A stretch of DNA of 64,000 bases from contig NZ_BMWT01000001.1 of the NCBI RefSeq assembly GCF_014651375.1, positions 620,001-684,000 of the forward strand, read 5' to 3'. This DNA comes from Tateyamaria omphalii (lineage in GTDB: Bacteria; Pseudomonadota; Alphaproteobacteria; Rhodobacterales; Rhodobacteraceae). Under the pieces are notes generated by a model, which worked only from the letters and a program-made list of their open reading frames with translations, was not told the DNA's origin and did not search any database. This document shows positions 17,564 through 27,984 of the stretch, piece after piece; positions within the stretch are counted from its first letter, which is position 1; each line of letters begins with the position of its first letter. The position numbers and the translations under genes are program-made.

Positions 17564-18067
17564 CTATTCAGCGGGAACGGCCACGGGTTCACGGCGTAGG
17601 TCCAGAACAGCGCCCTTGGCCTCCATGATGCCAGCGGCAACCACGGCATAGAAGATGTGACCCCACAGAGCGACCCAGGTGATGCCGGTGAAGCCCAGGA
17701 ACGGTTTGTTGCCCGTCACGAGGTGCGCCATGACATAGAGGGCAAAGACCCAAAGCGCGATGCCGTAGACTACAGCCGTGATCGACCAGTGTAGGCGGGG
17801 CATGACAGCCAGCTGGATTGGACGAGCAATGGCAAAGTAACCAACGGCATAGAAGATCAGGCCTGTCAGGGCATGCAGCAGATGTGCCGCGCCCGAGGGA
17901 TTTGCGCCAAAGATCGCCTTGAGCGATGCGCCCGCCAGTCCAACCGGTGCAAGCTTGGCGTAGCCGAAGAGAGGGCTTAGCGCTTGGCCGAATGCGTCGA
18001 ACGCGATGGTGGCGAAAGCGCCGGCGGTAAGAACGGTGCCAACGGTGCGGAGTGTAACGTGGGTCAT
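17564..18067 (-). CDS. Four-helix inner-membrane protein, unknown function
   Basis: A protein of 167 residues with about four membrane helices (VGTVLTAGAFATIAFDAFG; ALTGLIFYAVGYFAIA; ITAVVYGIALWVFALYVMAH; WVALWGHIFYAVVAAGIM). The start at 18067 follows GGGAGACAGAC. I do not recognise a named function. The 172-base upstream region holds two touching palindromes at 18117-18138, which may be an operator. Confidence 0.75.
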   Translation of the reverse strand: MTHVTLRTVGTVLTAGAFATIAFDAFGQALSPLFGYAKLAPVGLAGASLKAIFGANPSGAAHLLHALTGLIFYAVGYFAIARPIQLAVMPRLHWSITAVVYGIALWVFALYVMAHLVTGNKPFLGFTGITWVALWGHIFYAVVAAGIMEAKGAVLDLRREPVAVPAE

Positions 18068-18116
18068 GTCTGTCTCCCATAAAGGACGTGTGGACGTTGT
18101 GATGGGAATGATTTGG

Positions 18117-18138
18117 ACCAATTGGTTCCAAATTTGGA
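18117..18138. promoter_or_regulatory. Two abutting perfect palindromes
   Basis: ACCAATTGGT (18117-18126) is followed without a gap by TCCAAATTTGGA (18127-18138). They lie 50-71 bases upstream of the four-helix membrane protein. Each palindrome is perfect, and two touching ones are unlikely by chance in GC-rich DNA. Confidence 0.45.
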
Positions 18139-18239
18139 GTCACCTCACGCAGGGCTTACCAAGACCCTGCGAGTTGTAACAATTCTGAGCAACAACTGCC
18201 GGAATTCCTTACCATTAGGGATAGGTAGTGAGCCGAGTG

Positions 18240-19145
18240 TTACAGGTTGAAGACCCGTGCGGGGTGCAACTCACCTGCCTTGTAACGGCCGACAGCAACC
18301 GGTTTGCCATCAAACGAGGCCCAGCACTCTTCTCCGTATTCGACATCCGCCGCCAGAACCATACCGGGGTTGCCGTTGCGCAGGCGCGCCGCTCCTTCGG
18401 CTGTGGCTCGCAATTCGGGCAGATCGGCGAGCCCTTCGGCAATAGGGCGCAGATGATCGTCCAGCGTGGGTGTCTGCGCCATCTCTTCGATTTGGTCGAA
18501 GGTTAGGCCATCGGCGGCCTCGAACGGGCCCGACCAAATCCGTCGCAATTCGCGCACATGGCCATAACAGCCCAAAGCCTCGCCCAGATCGCGCGCGATT
18601 GAGCGCACGTAGCCGCCTTTCCCGCACACCATTTCCAACTCGACATGATCGGAATCAGGGCGGTCGATCAGAACAAGTTCTTCAACCCACAGCGGGCGGG
18701 CCTCAATCTCAACATCCTCACCATCGCGGGCGAGTTTGTAGGCGCGCTGGCCGTCAATCTTCACGGCGGAGAACTTGGGCGGGACCTGCATGATGTCCCC
18801 GACAAATGAGCCAAGCGCATCCTTGATATCGTCGTCCGATGGGCGCGTGTCGGTTTGTGCGATCACTTCGCCTTCGGCATCGTCCGTATTGGTGGCTTGC
18901 CCCAGCCTGACGGTAAAGCGGTACGCTTTGAGCGCATCGGTGATGTAGGGGACAGTCTTGGTTGCTTCGCCCAAGGCGACAGCCAGAACACCGGTGGCTT
19001 CGGGATCAAGGGTACCGGCGTGCCCCGCCTTCTTGGCTTGCAGCGCCCACCGCACTTTGTTCACGACCGCAGTCGAGGTCAGGCCGGCAGGCTTGTCCAC
19101 CACCAACCACCCGGAAATGTCGCGCCCTTTGCGTGAACGGCCCAT
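18240..19145 (-). CDS. truB: tRNA pseudouridine(55) synthase
   Basis: A protein of 301 residues. TruB makes pseudouridine 55 in the T loop of tRNAs. The catalytic aspartate is Asp47 in [12 protein letters not shown]; the opening [14 protein letters not shown] and the TNTDDAEG segment are also typical. Residues ~230-300 form the C-terminal PUA-like part. In many bacteria it directly follows rbfA; here a phosphodiester-glycosidase gene and an opposite-strand GNAT gene separate them. Confidence 0.95.
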   Translation of the reverse strand: MGRSRKGRDISGWLVVDKPAGLTSTAVVNKVRWALQAKKAGHAGTLDPEATGVLAVALGEATKTVPYITDALKAYRFTVRLGQATNTDDAEGEVIAQTDTRPSDDDIKDALGSFVGDIMQVPPKFSAVKIDGQRAYKLARDGEDVEIEARPLWVEELVLIDRPDSDHVELEMVCGKGGYVRSIARDLGEALGCYGHVRELRRIWSGPFEAADGLTFDQIEEMAQTPTLDDHLRPIAEGLADLPELRATAEGAARLRNGNPGMVLAADVEYGEECWASFDGKPVAVGRYKAGELHPARVFNL

Positions 19146-19323
19146 GTCACCCTCGTTTTTGCGTGAGGGCTGCCGCGTATCGCAGGGCTGTGGGGATTGT
19201 CAATTGTGGGACGTGATGGCCTGTGCTGTGCGTCGATGGGCCGGCGGGCACAGTTAGGTGAAACTCTGCTGGCGTTGGGCAAATTGCTTGCGAAAACCGT
19301 TCATCTGTCGAAACAGTCCGAGA

Positions 19324-19764
19324 ATGTATCAGATCACGATCTCCAACGCGGCAAATATTGACCCATCTCACCTGGCAGAGATTCGGGCGAATGCAATGAG
19401 ACCCAGCCTCGAGGCCGTCGGACGTTTCGATGAGGAGCGGGTGCGCAAGCGGTTCCTTGACACGTACGACCCCGCGGACACGCACATCGTGCGCGCAGGG
19501 CAAGATCTTGTTGGTTTCTATGTTTTACGGACGCGCTCGGATCATTTGCACCTCACTCACCTGTACATCTCCCTGACACATCAGGGCGGCGGTCTTGGGC
19601 GCCGCATTGTTCTTGCTGTTCAAGATCAAGCGCGCGATATGGCGTTGCATGTGCGGTTGATGGCGCTGCGCGGAAGTCCGGCAAATGACTTCTATACATC
19701 GTGTGGCTTCGTGTTGGAGCGATCCGACGATCTTGATAACTACTACATTTGGGAACCGGCGTAG
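19324..19764 (+). CDS. GNAT-family N-acetyltransferase
   Basis: About 146 residues. The acetyl-CoA loop is seen as ISLTHQGGGLGRRIVLAVQD and the C-terminal strand as FYTSCGFVLERSDDLDNYY. The substrate is unknown. I start at ATG 19324; the frame is open from 19258 but the extra residues are basic and non-homologous. It is the only plus-strand gene within the rbfA-truB-rpsO-pnp stretch, which marks it as a later insertion. Confidence 0.85.
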   Translation: MYQITISNAANIDPSHLAEIRANAMRPSLEAVGRFDEERVRKRFLDTYDPADTHIVRAGQDLVGFYVLRTRSDHLHLTHLYISLTHQGGGLGRRIVLAVQDQARDMALHVRLMALRGSPANDFYTSCGFVLERSDDLDNYYIWEPA

Positions 19765-19851
19765 CTTGCGGGGCCACGGATTGGTCAGCTGGAAATTTTC
19801 GGTTCGATGTTTTGTACGCAGGCTTTGGTGTGCCAACTTCCAGGAGCAGGC

Positions 19852-20592
19852 TCATCGCGTTGCAGGTTCAACGGCGCCGACAATCGGCCCGAGGGCAAAG
19901 CCGAAATCGTCGCGTTTCAAGTCCGGCGCGTAAAGCCGTGAGATATTGCCATCAAAGAACAGAGCGTTCGGTAGTTTCAGGTGATCCCGGTACAGGCTGC
20001 CGAATTCGTGGAAAGTCACAGCATTGTTCGAGATGGCGAAGATGGCCTTGGACCCATCTGCTGTGGTACCAACCCCGTTGCGGATGAAACGCGAAGTGCT
20101 GTCAGGTAGAAAGCGCGGGTGCAACGCACCATCAATCACCAGCATTGGCCCGGATTGCGTCGCAAAGGCGCAGTTTGGCGATTGATCCACGTAGTCCAGT
20201 GTTTCGAACACATCCGCTCGCCCGGGTCGCAGACACAGGATACCGTTGGGCAGCAATCCGAAATTGCCGGGGCCGGGGTTGGCGATCACACGCATGACCT
20301 CTCTCCCGTTCTCGACATAGTGCCCGACCGGCGCGCGATCATCGTGATACATGCCCGCGTTCATGCCGAAGCTGAGTGTTTCGCCATCTGATTGCAGGGC
20401 GCGGTCTATCGCATTGAAATGGCCGTACGGCGCGCCCTCATCATTATAGAGGAACAGCCGTAGCTCTTCCTTGGCAGCGTCGACGGTACAGATGGTGTAG
20501 CTGTTGCCTTGATACCGAGTATCTTCGCAGGTCACGGCCCATGCTGGCAGCGCCCATGACAGCAGCACAAATGCGGCTGCTCTTAGCATCAT
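19852..20592 (-). CDS. Secreted phosphodiester glycosidase-family protein
   Basis: A protein of 246 residues with a signal peptide ([19 protein letters not shown]). The core NAGPA-like domain is seen in [43 protein letters not shown] and [14 protein letters not shown]. Family members hydrolyse sugar-1-phosphodiesters, and bacterial ones probably act on envelope glycans, but the substrate here is unknown. Its ATG overlaps the rbfA stop by 4 bases, so it is translationally coupled to rbfA. Confidence 0.85.
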   Translation of the reverse strand: MMLRAAAFVLLSWALPAWAVTCEDTRYQGNSYTICTVDAAKEELRLFLYNDEGAPYGHFNAIDRALQSDGETLSFGMNAGMYHDDRAPVGHYVENGREVMRVIANPGPGNFGLLPNGILCLRPGRADVFETLDYVDQSPNCAFATQSGPMLVIDGALHPRFLPDSTSRFIRNGVGTTADGSKAIFAISNNAVTFHEFGSLYRDHLKLPNALFFDGNISRLYAPDLKRDDFGFALGPIVGAVEPATR

Positions 20593-20984
20593 GCGTCGGT
20601 ATCCCGACGCACCGCATCCTGGTTCAGCATGCGCCGTGTGTCGTCCATCCGGTCAAAGGTCTCGTCCAACTGGAACCGCAGGTCGGGTGCAAATTTTAGG
20701 GACAGCTTCTTGGACACGGCACGCCGCAACTCACCCTTGTTGCGCGCCAGTAGCTTCAGCACATCCTCTTGCCCATGACCGCCCAAGGGCAGGACATAGG
20801 CCGTCGCGATCTTGAGATCGGGAGAGGTGCGCACTTCGCCCACGGTGATGGACATGCGGTTGAGGTCAGGATCATGCACGTCACCACGCGCGAGCACCTC
20901 GGACAGGGTGCGGCGGATCAACTCGCCCACGCGCAGTTGCCGTTGCGAAGGCCCGGGGCCGTCATGAAACTTGTTCTTTGCCAT
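20589..20984 (-). CDS. rbfA: 30S ribosome-binding factor A
   Basis: About 131 residues. RbfA helps 16S rRNA maturation of the 30S subunit. The fold is seen in [39 protein letters not shown] and [20 protein letters not shown]. Two ATGs, 20993 and 20984, are possible; I prefer MAKNKFHDG. It is the first gene of the minus-strand group running towards truB and diverges from dapB across ~90 bases. Confidence 0.94.
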   Translation of the reverse strand: MAKNKFHDGPGPSQRQLRVGELIRRTLSEVLARGDVHDPDLNRMSITVGEVRTSPDLKIATAYVLPLGGHGQEDVLKLLARNKGELRRAVSKKLSLKFAPDLRFQLDETFDRMDDTRRMLNQDAVRRDTDA

Positions 20985-21072
20985 TTCCCCCATCTAAGAC
21001 AGGCGCTGACCTTTGCCAAGCGTGGCAGGGCAAGCTAGTGAAGCGAGAAACCGCCAAGAAGGGGTGAGGGAC

Positions 21073-21888
21073 ATGTCGGATTTGCCGGGTATCGTGATTG
21101 CAGGTGCGTCTGGCCGTATGGGCCAGATGCTGATTGAATCTGTCCTGAAGGATGACCGGATGCGCCTTGTCGGCGCGCTCGACCGTCCCGGCCACGACTG
21201 GATCGGGCGTGATGTTGGCGAGGCAATGGGCGGTCAGCCTTTGGGTGTCATGGTGTATGATGATCCGCTGGAACCGATGGCCAAGGCGCAGGCCGTGATC
21301 GACTTTACCGCACCGGAGGCGACGATTGCCTTGTCCAAGATCGCGGCACAGGCCCGCGCGGCGCATATCATTGGCACCACCGGAATGAGCGACGATCAGA
21401 TCGCAGAGTTGGAGCCTGCAGCGCGGCATTCGCCGATTGTCCGGGCGGGTAACATGAGTCTTGGGGTGAACCTGTTGGTGCAGTTGACCAAACAGGTCGC
21501 CGCGGCGCTGGATGAGGATTTCGATATTGAAGTGATCGAAGGGCATCACCATCACAAGGTCGATGCGCCTTCGGGCACTGCTCTGATGCTGGGCGAAGCT
21601 GCCGCCGAGGGGCGTGGTGTTGACTTGGCCAAAGTACGTGATGCTGCCCGAGACGGCATTACGGGTGCACGGAATCGCGGTGACATAGGGTTTTCCGTAA
21701 TCCGTGGAGGAGACATCGTGGGTGAACACGAGGTGCTTTTTGCCGGTGCAGGTGAGCGTATTGTGTTGAAGCACATGGCGACCGACCGTGCGTTGTTTGC
21801 CAAGGGCGCGCTGCGTGCGGCCTTGTGGGCGCAAGACAAGGCGCCAGGACAGTACGACATGCTTGATGTGCTTGGAATGCGCGGATAA
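21073..21888 (+). CDS. dapB: 4-hydroxy-tetrahydrodipicolinate reductase
   Basis: A protein of 271 residues in the diaminopimelate/lysine pathway; it reduces hydroxy-tetrahydrodipicolinate with NAD(P)H. The dinucleotide loop is GASGRMGQM near residue 11, and the catalytic segment is [16 protein letters not shown]. The start at 21073 follows GTGAGGGAC; an upstream in-frame start at 21013 would add 20 non-homologous residues. Divergent from rbfA. Confidence 0.96.
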   Translation: MSDLPGIVIAGASGRMGQMLIESVLKDDRMRLVGALDRPGHDWIGRDVGEAMGGQPLGVMVYDDPLEPMAKAQAVIDFTAPEATIALSKIAAQARAAHIIGTTGMSDDQIAELEPAARHSPIVRAGNMSLGVNLLVQLTKQVAAALDEDFDIEVIEGHHHHKVDAPSGTALMLGEAAAEGRGVDLAKVRDAARDGITGARNRGDIGFSVIRGGDIVGEHEVLFAGAGERIVLKHMATDRALFAKGALRAALWAQDKAPGQYDMLDVLGMRG

Positions 21889-21989
21889 ACGCCACCCGGC
21901 AGCCGTAATTTCTCCGTCGGAGTGAACCAATTCACGCGATCATGCGTACACGTTGGCAAAGAACGCCATCGCGTGAAGGTATTTTTGAT

Positions 21990-22343
21990 ATGCGCATGAT
22001 GATGCTTGCGGCGGCAGCCGCGCTTGTTTCCGGGCCTGCTCTGGCCGACCTTGTGAAGGTCGATGATCAGCAGAAATTTGTGCAACTGGTGAATGGCAAA
22101 ACGCTCACCCGCCCGTTTGTGAAGTTGAACGTGAAACCTGACGGCAAGATCGAAGGACGCGGCGCGCGCTGGGATGTCGAGGGCACATGGTCATGGAAAG
22201 ACGGGTACTTCTGCCGAGATCTATTCTGGGGTGGCGACGCGCTTGGCTACAATTGCCAGGAAGTGCGGGCAACGGATGACGGTCGTATCAAGTTCACGTC
22301 CGACCGGGGTGCCGGTGACAGCGCGATGTTCCGTTTGCGCTGA
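21990..22343 (+). CDS. Small secreted protein, unknown function
   Basis: A protein of 117 residues with a signal peptide (MRMMMLAAAAALVSGPALA) and a compact, aromatic-rich mature part (GKTLTRPFVKLNVKPDGKIE, GTWSWKDGYFCRDLFWGG). Two cysteines could form a disulfide. I have seen similar small dehydrogenase-neighbour proteins in roseobacters but cannot name the family. It ends 6 bases before the convergent DUF1674 gene. Confidence 0.75.
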   Translation: MRMMMLAAAAALVSGPALADLVKVDDQQKFVQLVNGKTLTRPFVKLNVKPDGKIEGRGARWDVEGTWSWKDGYFCRDLFWGGDALGYNCQEVRATDDGRIKFTSDRGAGDSAMFRLR

Positions 22344-22349
22344 ACGTAC

Positions 22350-22661
22350 TCAGAAGTCGACCGCGATCCCTTTTTTCTCCCAATCCCCATAGCGAACGGG
22401 CTCGGGCCCGTCTCGGCCGCCCAACTCTGTTGGCAGGTTCATTTCCTTCGCAGCCTTCCGCCGTTCCTCTGCTTCGGCCAGCGCGCGCTGGGCGGCAGGG
22501 GGCAAATCGGTGTCTGTTTGCGGCGGCACTTCTGTTGGTGTCTCGGGTGTGGGTGCGGGCGGATCGGTCTGCGGCGCTTCGGTTGGCGCGGGCGCAGGTA
22601 TCGGGTCTGGTGTCGACGGGATACCCGGTGGCGCATCGGGGCGATTTGGGTCGTCTGACAT
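22350..22661 (-). CDS. DUF1674 protein (SDHAF4-like)
   Basis: About 103 residues: a proline/threonine-rich N-terminus followed by the conserved C-terminus LPTELGGRDGPEPVRYGDWE with KKGIAVDF, the signature of DUF1674. The eukaryotic relative SDHAF4 assists assembly of the flavoprotein subunit of succinate dehydrogenase; that role is inferred here. The start at 22661 follows GAGGAACCCACC; another in-frame ATG lies seven codons upstream. It diverges from rsmB. Confidence 0.8.
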   Translation of the reverse strand: MSDDPNRPDAPPGIPSTPDPIPAPAPTEAPQTDPPAPTPETPTEVPPQTDTDLPPAAQRALAEAEERRKAAKEMNLPTELGGRDGPEPVRYGDWEKKGIAVDF

Positions 22662-22747
22662 GGTGGGTTCCTCTTGGGTCATGCCCTTGATATACGCCCG
22701 ACCTTCGGCCCCGCAAGCGGGTGTGACAGCAAGCATCGGGAACAGAC

Positions 22748-24034
22748 ATGAGCGACAAACCCGCAAAAGATGGCGGCCTGCCCACACGCCGCAGCGCCAT
22801 TTACCTGCTGGATCAGATTGTCGGGGAAGGCAAGTTGCTGCCCGAACTGATCGGGGCCGGTGCGCTGGATCGTCTTGATCCTGCCGACCGTGCCCGGGCG
22901 CAAAGGCTTGCCACCGAAACCCTGCGCGGCATGGAGCGGGCCGACCGCATCCTACAGAAGCATCTTCAAAAGTATCCGCCGCTGACAGTGCGCAACGCCC
23001 TGCGCGTCGGAACCATTGAGCTGTGCGCAGGTGAGGCGGCGCATGGCGTCGTCAACTCGATGGTGAATGTCGTGTCACGTCACAAGCGCTACGGGCATCT
23101 CAAGGGTCTTGTGAATGCCGTGTTGCGCAAGGTGGCAGACAAGGGGCCGGAGCAATGGCCGACCCTGCGCACACCGCGCCTTCCCAAATGGTTGCGCGGT
23201 CCGCTGGTCGATGCCTGGGGCGGTGAGGCGGTGCTGGCGATGGAAAGCGCGCATTTCGCAGGTGCGCCGCTGGATTTGAGTGTGCAAGTCAACGCAGTGG
23301 ATGTGGCCAAGGCTGTTGGGGGCACAGTGTTACCGACCGGATCAGTGCGCCTGACGGATGCAGGTCAGGTCTCGGCCTTACCGGGCTTCACCGACGGGCA
23401 ATGGTGGGTGCAGGATGCCGCGGCGGCCATTCCGGCCCGCGTTCTGGATGCGCAGAAAGGTGAGAAGGTTCTGGACCTCTGCGCGGCCCCCGGTGGCAAG
23501 ACATTGCAACTGGCTGCGACTGGTGCGGAGGTCACGGCGGTCGATATTTCCGAAGGGCGTATGGAGCGCGTGAAGCAAAACCTTGTGCGCACCAATCTGT
23601 CGGCGAAGACACAGGTGGCGGACGCACTTGAGGTCACGGGCCAATATGATGCTATTCTGCTAGACGCACCTTGCTCTGCCACGGGCACCATCCGTCGGCA
23701 TCCTGACCTGCCTTTTGCCAAGGATGGATCGGAGTTTGGCGCGTTGATCGACCTGCAAACGCGTATGCTGGATCACGCAGTGACCCTGCTGAAGCCGGGT
23801 GGGCGCATGGTCTTCTGCACTTGCTCCCTGCTTCCCGATGAAGGCGAGGTTCAGGTGGAAGAGGCGCTGGGCCGGCATCCATCTCTGACCGTCGATCGAG
23901 CGGCCTTGGACCGTCCGGGCATCGACCCTGCATGGACAACGGAAGAGGGTGGGTTGCGGTTGCGCCCGGACCATTGGGCGGATCAGGGCGGTATGGACGG
24001 CTTCTATGTCGCGTGCTTGCGCAAGACGGGCTGA
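22748..24034 (+). CDS. rsmB: RsmB-type 16S rRNA (cytosine-5) methyltransferase
   Basis: A protein of 428 residues: an N-terminal NusB-like helical domain (~10-140) and a Rossmann methyltransferase domain. Visible motifs are SAM-binding LCAAPGGKTLQLA, acidic VDISEGRM, DAPCSATGTIRRHPDL and the catalytic cysteine in FCTCSLLPDEGE. It methylates a cytosine in 16S rRNA (C967 in E. coli). It heads a plus-strand block continuing with the heparinase-like gene and purH. Confidence 0.9.
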   Translation: MSDKPAKDGGLPTRRSAIYLLDQIVGEGKLLPELIGAGALDRLDPADRARAQRLATETLRGMERADRILQKHLQKYPPLTVRNALRVGTIELCAGEAAHGVVNSMVNVVSRHKRYGHLKGLVNAVLRKVADKGPEQWPTLRTPRLPKWLRGPLVDAWGGEAVLAMESAHFAGAPLDLSVQVNAVDVAKAVGGTVLPTGSVRLTDAGQVSALPGFTDGQWWVQDAAAAIPARVLDAQKGEKVLDLCAAPGGKTLQLAATGAEVTAVDISEGRMERVKQNLVRTNLSAKTQVADALEVTGQYDAILLDAPCSATGTIRRHPDLPFAKDGSEFGALIDLQTRMLDHAVTLLKPGGRMVFCTCSLLPDEGEVQVEEALGRHPSLTVDRAALDRPGIDPAWTTEEGGLRLRPDHWADQGGMDGFYVACLRKTG

Positions 24035-24107
24035 CATCGCGTGACTCGCGCAAAAACACTCGCTAGAGTGCTGCTCAAAACGCCGTAGACGCGTAGAGGC
24101 AGAGAGC

Positions 24108-25853
24108 ATGTCCACCCTAAGCGGGCTCACCGCACGAAAAACACGGTTCCTGAACCGTTGGCACGCGCGCCGTGCAACCCAGGCACAGGCGGTGACCGCC
24201 TTTGTATCGTCGCCGGAGCCACGGACCATCGGCAGTTTTGCCAAGGGGCGTCAGCTTGTGGCCGGCAATTACCTTTTCGCAGGTGCGTTGATTGAAGCCA
24301 AAGGCGTGGTCGTCTGGGATGTGAACGCGCCGGATCGCGCGTATTTGGACGAAATTCATGGCTTTGCTTGGTTGGATGACTTGGCCGCCGTTGGCGACAC
24401 AACCACGCGTGAGTTGGGGCAGTCTTGGTTGTGGGGATGGATTGAACGCTACGGCCGCGGGCGTGGTCCCGGCTGGACGCCGGACCTGACGGGCCGTCGT
24501 CTGATCCGCTGGATCAACCACGCCTTGTTTTTGCTGCGCGGTCACGAAGTGCCGGCGACTGATGCCTTCTATCTTAGTCTCGCTCAACAAACCCGTTTTT
24601 TGGCGAAGCGTTGGCATGGCGCGGCACCCGGCCTGCCGCGGTTCGAAGCGCTGACCGGCCTGATTTATGCCGGTCTGGCACTGGAGGGGATGGAAGACCT
24701 AACCCCACCAGCGGTCGCAGCCTTGGCGAAGGAGTGCACTGACCAGATTGACGAGCAGGGTGGACTGCCTACGCGCAACCCAGAAGAGCTCCTTGAAGTC
24801 TTCACCCTGCTGACTTGGGCCGTTGCCGCCTTGGAGGAAGCCTCCAAGCCCGTACCCGATACGTGCACAGCAGCCATCGAACGAATAGCCCCCACATTGC
24901 GCACCTTGCGCCATTCCGATGGTGGGTTGGCCCGGTTTCACGGCGGCGGGCGCGGACAGGAAGGGTGGCTGGACCACGCGCTGGCGGCGTCTGGCGTCAA
25001 GACTCGGCAACCCGATGGGTTGTCGATGGGATATGCACGCCTCAGTTCCGGGCGCACCAGCGTGATCATTGACGCCTCTGCCCCGCCCAAGCCGGAGGCC
25101 GGGTACAATGCACATGCCTCGACCCTTGCATTTGAGGTAACATCGGGACGGCGCCCGCTGATCGTGAATTGCGGTTCTGGTGCCAGTTTTGGCGCCGATT
25201 GGCGCCGCGCGGGCCGCGCCACACCGTCGCATTCGGCCCTGTCACTCGATGGCTATTCCAGTGCGCGTCTGGGTGACGCGGAGCGTGCCACGGCACGAGA
25301 AACGCTGATTGATGCGCCCATGCATGTCCCTATCGAAATCAATCACGCCCCCGATGGATTGCGCTTTCAAGGCGGGCATGACGGCTACGTTCGAACCCAT
25401 GGCCTGACCCACGCACGCCAACTGGAGCTGACCTTTGATGGTCGGGGCATCGCGGGCGAAGACATGTTGCTGGCCATGGAAGACGGCGAAAAACGGTTGT
25501 TTGACAAGGTGATGGATACAAAGAAGCTGGCCGGTGTGCCATTCGACATTCGTTTCCATCTGCACCCGGAGGTGAATGCCGAACTGGATATGGGCGGGTC
25601 TGCCGTATCGATGGCGCTGAAAAGCGGCGAGATTTGGGTTTTTCGCCACGATGGAACCCGAGACCTGTCGCTGGAACCGAGTGTGTACCTTGAAAAGGGC
25701 CGCCTCAAACCCCGCGCCACGCAGCAGATCGTTTTGACCGGGCGTGCGATGACATTCGCCACCCGCGTGCGCTGGTCCTTGTCCAAAGCGCAGGAAACTG
25801 CCATGGGCATTCGCGATCTCAAACGGGATGAACCCGGTGAGGTATTTGACTAG
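24108..25853 (+). CDS. Heparinase II/III-family protein
   Basis: A protein of 581 residues. An N-terminal alpha-barrel region (~60-290; HGFAWLDDLAAVGD, RLIRWINHALFLLRGHEVPA) is followed by a beta-sandwich heparinase II/III domain (YNAHASTLAFEVTSGRRPLI, GRATPSHSALSLDGYSSARL, HDGYVRTHGLTHARQLELTF). No signal peptide is seen. In roseobacters this gene is almost always beside purH and rsmB, which suggests a housekeeping role in envelope polysaccharide metabolism rather than heparin use. It ends 16 bases before purH. Confidence 0.88.
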   Translation: MSTLSGLTARKTRFLNRWHARRATQAQAVTAFVSSPEPRTIGSFAKGRQLVAGNYLFAGALIEAKGVVVWDVNAPDRAYLDEIHGFAWLDDLAAVGDTTTRELGQSWLWGWIERYGRGRGPGWTPDLTGRRLIRWINHALFLLRGHEVPATDAFYLSLAQQTRFLAKRWHGAAPGLPRFEALTGLIYAGLALEGMEDLTPPAVAALAKECTDQIDEQGGLPTRNPEELLEVFTLLTWAVAALEEASKPVPDTCTAAIERIAPTLRTLRHSDGGLARFHGGGRGQEGWLDHALAASGVKTRQPDGLSMGYARLSSGRTSVIIDASAPPKPEAGYNAHASTLAFEVTSGRRPLIVNCGSGASFGADWRRAGRATPSHSALSLDGYSSARLGDAERATARETLIDAPMHVPIEINHAPDGLRFQGGHDGYVRTHGLTHARQLELTFDGRGIAGEDMLLAMEDGEKRLFDKVMDTKKLAGVPFDIRFHLHPEVNAELDMGGSAVSMALKSGEIWVFRHDGTRDLSLEPSVYLEKGRLKPRATQQIVLTGRAMTFATRVRWSLSKAQETAMGIRDLKRDEPGEVFD

Positions 25854-25868
25854 AGGAATGCTGCCAAC

Positions 25869-27452
25869 ATGACCAATCTAACCCCCGTCCGCCGCGCTTT
25901 GCTCTCTGTGTCTGACAAGACCGGACTGGTTGACTTTGCCACCGCATTGGCTGGTCACGGGGTTGAGCTGTTGAGCACGGGGGGGACTGCCCGCACGCTG
26001 CGCGAGGCCGGGCTGACGGTTAAGGATGTGAGCGAGGTCACAGGCTTTCCCGAGATGATGGATGGCCGGGTCAAGACGCTGCACCCGGTAGTGCATGGCG
26101 GTCTGCTGGCGCTGCGGGACAACGACGATCATGTCGCGTCGATGACCGAGCACGGGATCGGTGCCATCGATTTGGTGGTCGTGAACCTGTACCCGTTCGA
26201 AGAGACTGTAGCCAAAGGCGCCGAATATGCCGAGGTGATCGAGAATATTGACATTGGTGGTCCCGCCATGATCCGCTCGGCGGCCAAGAACCATGGCTTT
26301 GTGAACATCGTTGTCGATGTCGAGGACTACGATGTCGTGCTGGCCGAGTTGGCAGCGCATAGTGGTCAGACAACCTACACCCTGCGCCAGCGGCTGGCAC
26401 AGACGGCCTATGCCCGGACGGGGGCCTATGACACGGCGGTCAGCACGTGGATGGCGGCTCAAGTGGGTGAGACACCCCGCCGCCGCACCTTTGGCGGGCA
26501 GTTGGCACAGACCCTGCGTTATGGCGAAAACCCGCATCAAGCGGCAGCGTTCTATACCGATGGTTCCGCCCGCACAGGTGTTGCGACCGCCACCCAGCAT
26601 CAGGGCAAGGAACTGTCATACAACAACATCAACGACACCGATGCGGCGTTCGAGCTGGTGAGTGAGTTTGCAGGGCAAGGCCCTGCCTGTGCCATTATCA
26701 AGCACGCCAATCCATGTGGCGTCGCAACGGGGGACACGTTGAAAGAGGCGTATTCCCGCGCTTTTGACTGCGACCGAACGTCGGCTTTTGGTGGAATCAT
26801 TGCACTAAACCACGAATTGGATGTGGACACGGCGCGCGAGATTACTGGCATCTTTACCGAGGTGGTCATTGCGCCCGGCGCAAGCGATGAAGCGCGCGAG
26901 GTTTTCGCGGCGAAAAAAAACCTGCGTTTGCTGACAACGAACGGTCTGGCTGATGCTTCCGCTGCGATGCCGACGTTCAAGCAGGTCTCGGGCGGGTTTC
27001 TGGTGCAAGACAAGGATGTGGGGCGGATTAGTCGCGACGACCTGAAAGTCGTGACCAAGCGCAAGCCGTCAGAGCAGGAGTTGAACGATCTGCTTTTTGC
27101 CTGGATCGTTGCCAAACACGTTAAGTCCAATGCGATCATCTACGTCAAGGACGGCGCGACCGTCGGTGTCGGTGCGGGCCAGATGAGCCGTCTTGACAGC
27201 TCGACCATTGCGGCGACCAAGGCGGGGCGGATGGCGGACGACCTTGGTTTGTCCGAGACCACTGCCAAAGGCTCGGTTGTGGCGTCGGATGCATTTTTTC
27301 CATTTGCAGATGGTCTGCTGGCCGCGGCCGAGGCAGGGGCGACAGCCGTCATACAACCCGGTGGATCCATGCGTGACGATGAGGTGATTGCCGCCGCCGA
27401 CGAGGCTGGGTTGGCAATGGTCTTTACCGGTATGCGGCATTTCCGGCATTGA
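25869..27452 (+). CDS. purH: Bifunctional AICAR transformylase/IMP cyclohydrolase
   Basis: A protein of 527 residues that carries out the last two steps of IMP synthesis. The N-terminal MGS-like cyclohydrolase part opens [15 protein letters not shown] and has [14 protein letters not shown]; the C-terminal transformylase part has [15 protein letters not shown] and [20 protein letters not shown]. Complete and normal in length. lspA begins 7 bases after its stop. Confidence 0.97.
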   Translation: MTNLTPVRRALLSVSDKTGLVDFATALAGHGVELLSTGGTARTLREAGLTVKDVSEVTGFPEMMDGRVKTLHPVVHGGLLALRDNDDHVASMTEHGIGAIDLVVVNLYPFEETVAKGAEYAEVIENIDIGGPAMIRSAAKNHGFVNIVVDVEDYDVVLAELAAHSGQTTYTLRQRLAQTAYARTGAYDTAVSTWMAAQVGETPRRRTFGGQLAQTLRYGENPHQAAAFYTDGSARTGVATATQHQGKELSYNNINDTDAAFELVSEFAGQGPACAIIKHANPCGVATGDTLKEAYSRAFDCDRTSAFGGIIALNHELDVDTAREITGIFTEVVIAPGASDEAREVFAAKKNLRLLTTNGLADASAAMPTFKQVSGGFLVQDKDVGRISRDDLKVVTKRKPSEQELNDLLFAWIVAKHVKSNAIIYVKDGATVGVGAGQMSRLDSSTIAATKAGRMADDLGLSETTAKGSVVASDAFFPFADGLLAAAEAGATAVIQPGGSMRDDEVIAAADEAGLAMVFTGMRHFRH

Positions 27453-27458
27453 GGACTA

Positions 27459-27935
27459 ATGAAACTGCTCTGGATATCTACGGCGATCGCCTTCGTGCTC
27501 GACCAAGCGTCGAAATACTGGGTGATCCACGTGTTGGGCGTGTCGCAATTCAAGCCCATTGACGTGCTGCCGCCACTGCTGAACTTCCGGTATGGCGAAA
27601 ACCGGGGGATCAACTTTGGCCTGTTCGGGGACGGCACCAGCGTGTGGGCTCTGATCGCTGTCGCGATTGTGATCTGCGCGGGCGTCTTGTGGTGGGTGTG
27701 GAAACATCCGCAGACGCGGTTGGCCTACGCGAGCGCGGGTTTGCTGATCGGTGGGGCCTTGGCGAATGTGCTGGACAGACTGCTTTATGGCTTTGTTCTG
27801 GATTTCCTGAACATGTCGTGCTGTGGCATCAACAATCCGTTTGTGTTCAATGTCGCGGACATCTTTATCTTCGCGGGTGCGATCGGCCTTGTCTTCTTTG
27901 GCAAGGACGGAGTGGCTCCCAAAAAGGGTGCGTGA
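27459..27935 (+). CDS. lspA: Lipoprotein signal peptidase
   Basis: A protein of 158 residues with four membrane helices. It cleaves signal peptides from diacylglyceryl prolipoproteins. The catalytic aspartates are in [19 protein letters not shown] and [12 protein letters not shown], and [14 protein letters not shown] is also conserved. It sits 7 bases after purH and is followed by a lipoprotein gene, a natural substrate. Confidence 0.96.
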   Translation: MKLLWISTAIAFVLDQASKYWVIHVLGVSQFKPIDVLPPLLNFRYGENRGINFGLFGDGTSVWALIAVAIVICAGVLWWVWKHPQTRLAYASAGLLIGGALANVLDRLLYGFVLDFLNMSCCGINNPFVFNVADIFIFAGAIGLVFFGKDGVAPKKGA

Positions 27936-27984
27936 CAAGGTGGGCGAAGCTGCGATAAAGCTCGCTGACAAAGGGAGACTTCCG

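Noticed and set aside
20962-21930. A 322-codon minus-strand frame over dapB
   Set aside because: It covers dapB completely, is basic and histidine-rich as antisense frames are, and has no family motif.
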